From NCBI GenBank assembly GCA_905221605.1, contig CAJNDS010002001.1, positions 1,065,001 through 1,129,000 on the forward strand: a stretch of DNA of 64,000 bases, read 5' to 3'. The first letter of the stretch is position 1. Each line of letters starts with the position of its first letter. Below the pieces are notes generated by a model, which was not told where the DNA came from, ran no database searches, and saw only the letters and a list, made by a program, of their open reading frames with translations. This document shows positions 58,230 through 64,000 of the stretch, piece by piece. This stretch comes from Symbiodinium natans. Lineage: Eukaryota > Sar > Dinophyceae > Suessiales > Symbiodiniaceae. Position numbers and translations under genes: made by a program.

Positions 58230-59956
58230 ATGCCGTCAAACGCACCCCGAGTGTATGCGATAGCCGTCCATTTAGGACGACGCCCGCCATAAGCGCAGCT
58301 TTGGAATGCAGTAAACTGAAGGAGGTGCGCGATTCGTGCAAACATGGAAGTGCGCCAGTAAAGGCTTTGTCGGGGGTTCTCCACCCCGATGACAAGGTCG
58401 CGAGAAGCAGCCTCAAGAACCAGGTCAGACACACAGTCGTAGAGCTGATTAGCCAAGGTGACTCGGAGGAGGGCCTGCCCACTGAGCTGCGGTAATCCGT
58501 TTGGAAACTTTTCCGAGCGGAGAGGAGGGGGTCCAGGAACACCTTGAACTTCCCTTGCACGGCTGGCCGTTCCACACGGTGGAGCGAACCAAATGCCCAC
58601 ACAGTTAGGCATAAGAAGCCACCGTCGAACCAACTCGACGCCCTCAGTCGTACACAAGTCGATAAGATGAACATGACAGGCGGCGCCGGGAAGGCGTTTA
58701 TGGTCAACCGCGACAGCATCAAACCCAAGCTGCTTTAGGCAGGCCGAGAGCCTGGACATACCGGAGAAGACCTCGATAATAAACGGTGGCCTTGAAGACT
58801 CCACACTGGCAGACGGGGCGGGCCCTGGGGCAGGTTCCGGCGTGAGGCTCGTGACATCCGGAACGGCTGACAGCGCTGGAAGGAAGGCTGGTGGCAGGGC
58901 AAAGCCAAGCTCAAGGAGGGCCTGGGGAACCTCAAGCTTGACTGATGGCATATGAGGCAACGCATATGCTACCAGGACAACACGGCGGCCCTGCCATGGT
59001 TCAGTCATGTGCCAGTGGTCTTTAGCAGGCAGCTCGAGGCAGCCATCCTCGAAATTGAGCACACGACCCTGGACCGGAGAGCCTTGGACAGGCCGAATGT
59101 CTTGCCCCGGGCCTTCACACCAAACACCGCCCCCAGTGAAGCCGGAGATCTTGAAAACCAGATTGGGCGTTGGCCCATTGTGGGCATCACGGTGAGGCTC
59201 AGTAGGGATGTCACAAAATATGGCCAGAGAAGTGAAGACCGCAGCCGGCCGTCGTTGCCTAACGAACGCACAGAGGGCCTGCGTGACCTTTGGGAAACGA
59301 GAAACGTTGGTCCGAAGGCCCAGCACACCCCCTCTCCGGAACATGCCAGTGAAAAACGAGCTACCCGACGCCGCCTTATGGGGAGCTTCGTGCGGAAGAA
59401 GCTCCCACAGGGAGAGCACAGACTGAGGTTCAATAAGCTGGCCCTGCAAAAGTTGCTCAGCAAGCTCTTCAGGGTCATCGCAAGCAACACATGAATTCAG
59501 CTGAGAGGTTGACACAGGAGTGACGGAAACTGGGGGCTCAACCTTGTGCACAGATTGACCGACCACAACGGGAGCCACAAAACCAGTTTCGACAAGCGGC
59601 GGAACGGCTGTCAACACGGGCTCATCCGACGTTGAACTAACAAACTCCGTCTGGCACTGACTGTCACTCCTTGTGATCCTTGATAGGGTGCGGCTGGAAA
59701 CACTTGCAACACAGGTGCTTGCGAGGGCATGTGGCTGCGGAACATTTGCACTTGTCCCCATGCAGATTGTAATCGAAACACAAGGGCTCACCTGTGGGAG
59801 CATTGGCCACACCGCCTTTCTGGAGGATCTCTTTTGGGACGCGAGCGCCGAGGGCGAACTTGCCTTTGCCTTTGCCGCCACCCTTGGGTCCACCCTTGAC
59901 CCTTTTGTCACCAGGCTCAAGCTTTCGCTTGAGCTCGCGGCGCTCCTTGTTTCCAT
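57995..59956 (-). CDS. 2OG-dioxygenase-like plus C5-methyltransferase-like protein
   Basis: A 653-aa frame inside the retroelement. Residues ~240-330 carry an HxD motif (PTEPHRDAHN, ~254), a GGGVWCEGP strand and HWHMTEPWQGRRVVLVAYAL, which together look like the Fe- and 2-oxoglutarate-binding residues of a double-stranded beta-helix dioxygenase. Residues ~390-590 resemble an AdoMet-dependent C5-cytosine methyltransferase: IIEVFSGMSRLSACLKQLGF (motif I), AVDHKRLPG, FAPPCGTASRAR with the PC pair near 459, and VIGVENPRQSLYW (ENP near 527). The target-recognition part is short, so the substrate is uncertain. DNMT capture by dinoflagellate and algal retroelements has been reported, to my recollection; the attached dioxygenase-like half is the unusual part. 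The ORF overlaps both neighbours. Confidence 0.75.
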   Translation of the reverse strand: METRSAASSSESLSLVTKGSRVDPRVAAKAKASSPSALASQKRSSRKAVWPMLPQVSPCVSITICMGTSANVPQPHALASTCVASVSSRTLSRITRSDSQCQTEFVSSTSDEPVLTAVPPLVETGFVAPVVVGQSVHKVEPPVSVTPVSTSQLNSCVACDDPEELAEQLLQGQLIEPQSVLSLWELLPHEAPHKAASGSSFFTGMFRRGGVLGLRTNVSRFPKVTQALCAFVRQRRPAAVFTSLAIFCDIPTEPHRDAHNGPTPNLVFKISGFTGGGVWCEGPGQDIRPVQGSPVQGRVLNFEDGCLELPAKDHWHMTEPWQGRRVVLVAYALPHMPSVKLEVPQALLELGFALPPAFLPALSAVPDVTSLTPEPAPGPAPSASVESSRPPFIIEVFSGMSRLSACLKQLGFDAVAVDHKRLPGAACHVHLIDLCTTEGVELVRRWLLMPNCVGIWFAPPCGTASRAREVQGVPGPPPLRSEKFPNGLPQLSGQALLRVTLANQLYDCVSDLVLEAASRDLVIGVENPRQSLYWRTSMFARIAHLLQFTAFQSCAYGGRRPKWTAIAYTRGAFDGICKSCPGHPCAPRHLPWGVAPDAPITVFPRPWRLHIHSPWPVLWPKLSFRPARPARSHPQASSCRLSVAKLVVSRRPR

Positions 59957-60881
59957 TGCCTTGCTTCTGTGGAAGCGGTATCAAGGCCATTGAAACATGG
60001 TAGCTTTCAAGCGCCGAGATCAACGCATCATCCATAGGGAAGCTTCCATCTGCGGCAGCGCGAGGCTGGACTCCCAGTTCAATCATGCGGACAAACACTT
60101 GTCTGTCTGCTTCCACCAACTGTGCAACGGAGCAACGCGCAAAGCCCGGGGGAGGCTCCCTGTGGAGATTGCTGAACAGGCGGGAGATGTACTTCTCGTA
60201 GGCATTGAACGAAAGGCACTGGGCAAACACATAGGCGATGCCCCTGCGGCGGAGAGCCTCCTGAACTTGCAGTGCGCTATGGGTTGGCATACTCATGGCA
60301 TCATCTGTTTCTTTGATAACAAGTTTGGAACTCTCAAGTTCAAGCTGGCGGGATGCGCCCTTAGAGTGGGTGACTTCGTGTGTTCGCGACACACAGCGAT
60401 CGGGGCTGAGGTACTTCAACTGATTGGCAGATTCTTGCTTGACGCAGTCTTCCAAGACACATCTCCCAGGCCCCATGCCCCCTTCAATGAGCACACCTGG
60501 AAGACGACCTCTGAGTTGTTGCAAACGCCTTTCCCGTTCCGCCTCCGGCATTTTCCTGGAGGTGCCTTCCGGATCGGAAACTTGCAGGCGCAAGTCAGCC
60601 AACACTAAGGTTTGTGCCTCAAAGACGAGGCGGCGTATGCACGCCTTGCCCGCTGCATTGGCTCCAGGTGCGGTAGTGGTGCAGAAAGCATTGAACGCTG
60701 ACTCGGGAATGACCTGTCCCGGCTGGCCCACAGCATAAGCCAGGTGGCCCAGGCTAGTAAATCCACCAACTCGAAGCTCAGCTAGCACAGCATCGGGGCA
60801 CTTGATCTCGCGGGCGCGCTGGAGGAAGTGGGCCTCAGACTCAATCAAGGAAGACATGGCACAGGAAGCTACGCTGTCCAA
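59664..60881 (-). CDS. Gag-like protein with terminal Cys/His cluster
   Basis: A 405-aa frame. Residues 1-290 are helical with no enzyme motif, consistent with a capsid-like body. Around 300-345 is a basic, Gly/Lys-rich nucleic-acid-binding stretch (GGPKGGGKGKGKFALG). The last ~40 residues have a Cys/His cluster: CFDYNLHG, CSAATCPRKHLCCKCFQPH, similar to the single terminal zinc motif in gag proteins of YR retroelements. It lies between the recombinase and the methyltransferase ORFs, overlapping the latter by ~290 bp in a different frame. Role in RNA packaging is inferred from layout and composition. Confidence 0.75.
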   Translation of the reverse strand: MDSVASCAMSSLIESEAHFLQRAREIKCPDAVLAELRVGGFTSLGHLAYAVGQPGQVIPESAFNAFCTTTAPGANAAGKACIRRLVFEAQTLVLADLRLQVSDPEGTSRKMPEAERERRLQQLRGRLPGVLIEGGMGPGRCVLEDCVKQESANQLKYLSPDRCVSRTHEVTHSKGASRQLELESSKLVIKETDDAMSMPTHSALQVQEALRRRGIAYVFAQCLSFNAYEKYISRLFSNLHREPPPGFARCSVAQLVEADRQVFVRMIELGVQPRAAADGSFPMDDALISALESYHVSMALIPLPQKQGNGNKERRELKRKLEPGDKRVKGGPKGGGKGKGKFALGARVPKEILQKGGVANAPTGEPLCFDYNLHGDKCKCSAATCPRKHLCCKCFQPHPIKDHKE

Positions 60882-61290
60882 TCTACGAAGAAATCACCCT
60901 TGAACTCCGCCAAAGTGCAACACCAAGAAGACACAGAACAAACACCACACATCAAAGTACATCAAGTGACATGTCCGCTTTCTACTACTGCGAGCCTGGG
61001 TTGAAACATCGCATTCACAACGCACCACACTCATGTTGCATGCATGGCCCCTGGGCCCCTAATGCCTATAAAGCCCCTTGGCTAGGCATTGGCACCATGT
61101 GCCACAAGGCTCATAAGGGACCATGTCCTTGCCTTGAATCCAACACTCCGACATTTAGCCGGCAACAGCACATACTGCAGTCCACATTGCCTCACATTAG
61201 CCCCTGGGCACACAAGTCGCTACCATGTAGCAAACTCTTTTCTTCATCACAGCGATCAGAAACGATCAAGCGTCCTCCCGCCACAACTCG
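60882..61290. other. Internal spacer of the retroelement
   Basis: About 400 bp between the gag-like ORF and the recombinase ORF. No ORF I support; it could contain a promoter or start signal for gag. Confidence 0.4.
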
Positions 61291-62982
61291 TCATAGGTTG
61301 CGCTTACATGTGCGACACTCAGGATTCATAAGATCCTCCTCTGAAGGCAAGACATACATAGCCGTGCGCGGACGTCCACATACTAGAATGTTGTCGCCAT
61401 AGGCATGATGAAGAACTCCAGATCTGGAGTGTTTCACCCATGTACCAGTGCCTTGCACAGGGTTCACACCGGGAACAGACACACGGGCATCAACACGCAC
61501 AGGACCCCGCGACGCTTGTGAATCACTTGACCCTGATGACTCACTCGAACTATCGGAGGACGATGACTCTTCTTCACCTGAGCTTTCAACCTTGATCGCA
61601 GGTGCCAAGGAGGCGGCAGAGTTTGCCTGAACAGACACCACACTTTTGCTCTGCAACGGCCCGCCAGGTGGAGGCGGTTGAGGAGGGAAAGCCCACATTT
61701 GTCCCCGGGCTGCATCCGGAGAAAACTCAAGCTGTCTGATGGCATCCAAGACCGTTTCCAGCTCCCGCACGGGCCCCATGCTTAGCTCAACAGAGTACAC
61801 GGCTTCCGTTCCTTCAACAGCTGTGACATGCCTGCCTAAGCAAGACCGCACCTCCTTCTTGGACCCAGCCTTGCTGGCCCAAGAGATGCAAGTTCTCTTC
61901 AGGCTGTGCGAGGACACAACATTATCACCAAGCGCGAGCCTCAAGAAGGCGGAAACTTCCCCCGACGTAATGGCCCTGCGAGCCAGCACGCCATTGGCCA
62001 GTGGTGGACGGAAGAGGGCAGCACCAACATGTCCTTGCAACAGAAGACCAACTTTCTCAAAGGCACACTTGCATGATTCAAACCACTCAGTGTCCGAGAT
62101 TCCCCTCAACGGAATCAAGATTGGGAGCAGCTGAGCAACTCTTCTGGCTGCCCTGGCAGTTTTATGTTGCTTGACTCGGATTACCACGTAGCCATCACGA
62201 CCCTCTCCATCCACGTCCACGTATGCCACTTTACGGAAGTCAGATTGTCTAGCACGCGCATATAAGCACAGGAGACAATATCCAGCAAAGGCCCGACCCC
62301 AATCCGAGGTACCTTGTCCATGCAACAGTGAATGAAGGGTGCGGACCTGCGCCACAGTGAGTGGGGGAGCTTGCTTGAGATCCCCAAGGTTGGCCAACAT
62401 ACGCTCAGCCGCACCAACACACCTGCGACTCAGCTTGTTAGGGACGTTAGTAACATCCATCACGAAGTAAGCAAAACGCAAGGCCGACAAGAAGGACGAA
62501 GCTTTGGAGGGCGGGGCTTGCGAGCCATCTAGGAACTGCATGTACCTCCAGAACATGTCGTCAGTAAAGGGGTCGAGGTTGGCACCAACAATTGTGTCAA
62601 ACCACCTCAGGAACGTGAGGATGCTACCCGCCCTTTTGGAGGCAGTTCCTGCAGCCCTCGACCCAATACACGCCTCCAATGCCAGCGGATCAACCTCACA
62701 CTCCGGATGCATTTTGCGATTTCTACGCATGATAACAATCCACTTATCAACTGCAAGCCTCACTGCTTTACTTTGCTGGGCATCAACGTCCACATCAGAG
62801 AGGACCTTGAAAACATTGGACGCGAGGTCACCAGACACGAACGGCTCCTCCGATTCATCCAAGGAAGCGAAAGGATCACACGGAGGCGACTGAGGGGTCC
62901 AGATCCCCGTCTCACGCATTGAAAGGGTTGGCATTTTGAGTTCAGAAAACACCGAGGACTCACCAAAGATTGCACTGACCAA
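61291..62982 (-). CDS. Tyrosine recombinase of the DIRS-like element
   Basis: A 563-aa frame. The catalytic domain (~200-410) shows the first Arg in YARARQSDFRKV, the H-x-x-R box in SSHSLKRTCISWASKAG (~359), GRHVTAVEGTEAVYS with the presumed nucleophile Tyr (~396). N-terminal residues ~40-195 are helical and probably form the core-binding domain. The C-terminal 130 residues are Ser/Glu/Pro-rich with a terminal CRTCKRNL. The enzyme would integrate the cDNA circle, replacing an integrase. Placement upstream of gag and RT is unlike described Ngaro or DIRS elements. The N-terminal end overlaps the next small ORF by ~220 bp. Confidence 0.9.
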   Translation of the reverse strand: MVSAIFGESSVFSELKMPTLSMRETGIWTPQSPPCDPFASLDESEEPFVSGDLASNVFKVLSDVDVDAQQSKAVRLAVDKWIVIMRRNRKMHPECEVDPLALEACIGSRAAGTASKRAGSILTFLRWFDTIVGANLDPFTDDMFWRYMQFLDGSQAPPSKASSFLSALRFAYFVMDVTNVPNKLSRRCVGAAERMLANLGDLKQAPPLTVAQVRTLHSLLHGQGTSDWGRAFAGYCLLCLYARARQSDFRKVAYVDVDGEGRDGYVVIRVKQHKTARAARRVAQLLPILIPLRGISDTEWFESCKCAFEKVGLLLQGHVGAALFRPPLANGVLARRAITSGEVSAFLRLALGDNVVSSHSLKRTCISWASKAGSKKEVRSCLGRHVTAVEGTEAVYSVELSMGPVRELETVLDAIRQLEFSPDAARGQMWAFPPQPPPPGGPLQSKSVVSVQANSAASLAPAIKVESSGEEESSSSDSSSESSGSSDSQASRGPVRVDARVSVPGVNPVQGTGTWVKHSRSGVLHHAYGDNILVCGRPRTAMYVLPSEEDLMNPECRTCKRNL

Positions 62983-63521
62983 GGCAAAACAACATCAGAC
63001 ATGCCCCCATCCGCCAAACGCACAAAGTTGTCGGCGAACACATCACCCACGGTACGGGCCATTTTTGACGGGGGCTCGTCAACAGGAAGTTTCTCAGTCT
63101 CGGACAATTGAGGGTCAGCCTCTGAGGCGTCATGCTCCTCGGACTGGCTCGGCAGGTCATCACGCACACATGACTTGCATGAAGTATGCTCAGAGCTGAG
63201 CTCAGACATGCCAGGGTTGACTTCAACCAAGAAGTCTTCCATTGCTGAGATGGGGGAGTTATCATCTCCCCAATCTAGGGCATCATCTTCCGCATCCGAC
63301 GGCCTTGGCAACACGAACAAAGGTCCAGAGGACTGCACACTAGGCCCAAAGGGAGGCAACTCCAAGTGAGCAATAGGAAGGACTGGTGGTCCATCATCTT
63401 CGCTGACATGGCCAACCGAACCATCATCCCCCATTATATCCGGCAGACTGTCAGTAGACATGGCAGCAAAACAAGTCAACCTGGGAGAGGGAGCAGCTGG
63501 CGGTAACACGACTGCACCCAA
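62760..63521 (-). CDS. Acidic small ORF of the DIRS-like element
   Basis: A 253-aa frame. The first ~185 residues are acidic and Ser/Asp/Pro-rich (VGHVSEDDGPP, DAEDDALDWGDDNS, SQSEEHDASEADPQ), probably disordered, with a KMARTVGDVFADNF helix. The last ~60 residues lie opposite the recombinase frame and look like out-of-frame tail. The real protein may continue into the recombinase ORF by a frameshift near 62,950-62,980, which would make this its N-terminal extension. No function assigned. Confidence 0.5.
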   Translation of the reverse strand: MGAVVLPPAAPSPRLTCFAAMSTDSLPDIMGDDGSVGHVSEDDGPPVLPIAHLELPPFGPSVQSSGPLFVLPRPSDAEDDALDWGDDNSPISAMEDFLVEVNPGMSELSSEHTSCKSCVRDDLPSQSEEHDASEADPQLSETEKLPVDEPPSKMARTVGDVFADNFVRLADGGMSDVVLPWSVQSLVSPRCFLNSKCQPFQCVRRGSGPLSRLRVILSLPWMNRRSRSCLVTSRPMFSRSSLMWTLMPSKVKQ

Positions 63522-63817
63522 TGGGCAGCAGCACCGAACCGATTCCAGTCAGACACCGTGAGGCAGAGAAGGAACCTGGCCCCTTCACTCCGACTAATGA
63601 GGAGGCCACGGAAGCTGGGTTCAACAATGTAGCTGAATATGTCAGGCGGTGCCGCAACACGGCGCTGAAGGTCCGGTACTTGATAGTGCAGGGGTCGAAT
63701 GCGAACAGGCGCAAAGACAAAGGAGGGCACTGGCACACGGAAATCGTCTGATGACGATGTGGACACACTGGATGCGGACAGATCCATCCACCCCCCCGAT
63801 CGCGGGGAAGCTTGCAC
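63476..63817 (-). CDS. First small ORF of the DIRS-like element
   Basis: A 113-aa frame starting about 60 bp inside A1. It reads MQASPRSGGWMDLSASSVST at the N-terminus, then Phe/Pro/Arg-rich sequence (VPVPSFVFAPVRIRPLHYQV). No recognised motif. It overlaps the next ORF by ~45 bp in another frame, continuing the pattern of overlapping frames along this element. It may be a short leader protein or only an untranslated region with an open frame. Confidence 0.35.
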   Translation of the reverse strand: MQASPRSGGWMDLSASSVSTSSSDDFRVPVPSFVFAPVRIRPLHYQVPDLQRRVAAPPDIFSYIVEPSFRGLLISRSEGARFLLCLTVSDWNRFGAAAHWVQSCYRQLLPLPG

Positions 63818-63874
63818 GACACTAAAGCCTTAGCACCCAGTACAGAGCCACTAAATTAGACGCGGCCCCGAGCC

Positions 63875-64000
63875 TCAAAATTTTTGCACTGAGCTGTGGA
63901 GCCAGCGCTGCAAACACAGATCTCCAGCAAGCGAAGTTCCGCAAATTGCTGTTCGTAAAAATCAAGCATGACAGCAACAGAAACCTTTTGGGTTGCAAAC
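63875..64000 (-). repeat. Split direct repeat A1 (element 5' end), cut by window edge
   Basis: 126 bp identical to the start of A2 at 55,361. By comparison with A2 about 80 bp more should lie beyond position 64,000. Confidence 0.92.

Larger units (their letters stand above)
55040..64000 (-). mobile_element. DIRS/Ngaro-like tyrosine-recombinase retrotransposon, partial
   Basis: The element reads on the minus strand as A1 - ORFs - B1 - A2 - B2. Split direct repeats of this kind are the hallmark of tyrosine-recombinase retrotransposons outside DIRS1 proper (Ngaro/PAT types). Internal ORFs: two small ORFs, tyrosine recombinase, gag-like protein, dioxygenase-methyltransferase, and RT-RNase H. The recombinase is 5' of gag and RT, unlike the usual gag-pol-YR order. 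A1 is cut off by the window edge. A1 and A2 are identical over the 126 visible bases, which suggests recent mobility. Confidence 0.85.

Overview
The window looks like nuclear DNA of a dinoflagellate, most likely a Symbiodiniaceae-type alga. Four things point there. (1) The recognisable host genes (GRASP, PP2C, JMJD6-like, RBM5/10-like) are cut by very short introns (57-91 bp where measured) whose donors are GC and GA as well as GT, often with the same few bases at both splice edges. (2) All four lie on the minus strand, a long one-way block. (3) Degenerate TTTAGGG-type (aaaccctaaa) arrays are scattered internally. (4) Much of the rest is retroelement or simple repeat. I saw no bacterial operon logic, rRNA, tRNA or CRISPR. 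Host exon edges are deduced from protein conservation and are approximate unless stated.

Layout. 1-9.6 kb: a minus-strand block headed by a 1593-aa LINE-type protein (EEP endonuclease, reverse transcriptase, C2H2 fingers, C-terminal ubiquitin-specific-protease-like domain), followed downstream by four smaller ORFs including a Tpt1/KptA RNA 2'-phosphotransferase fused to a second ADP-ribosyltransferase-like segment. Short double-hairpin repeats (GGAGG-aag-CCTCC twice) sit between and inside these ORFs. 9.6-12 kb: 48-nt poly-C, a minisatellite and telomere-like arrays. 12-28.5 kb: host genes with introns. 28.5-33.3 kb: minisatellites, CAAG and AT arrays, and a broken Tpt1-like fragment.

33.3-55.0 kb: a compact, intronless, all-minus cluster of at least eight ORFs. 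Reading 5' to 3' on the minus strand: a protein with RNase H plus a family-A-like (tvPol-like) polymerase domain, preceded by what looks like the tail of a reverse transcriptase; several small ORFs; a paralogous pair, one copy frameshifted; a 329-aa protein; a 3112-aa protein with an alpha/beta-hydrolase-like segment and an SF1 helicase; then decayed tandem copies of the 329-aa gene. Hairpins with a GG loop recur here, one with a compensatory base-pair change. I do not recognise this as a described element class; it is the best candidate for something new.

55.0-64.0 kb: a DIRS/Ngaro-like tyrosine-recombinase retroelement with split direct repeats A1-ORFs-B1-A2-B2, running off the right edge. 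It encodes a recombinase, a gag-like protein, a protein joining a 2-oxoglutarate-dioxygenase-like segment to a cytosine-methyltransferase-like domain, and RT-RNase H. Its B2 end lies just upstream of the RNase H-polymerase ORF, so it appears to have inserted into the large cluster, and the missing reverse transcriptase half should lie beyond the window.
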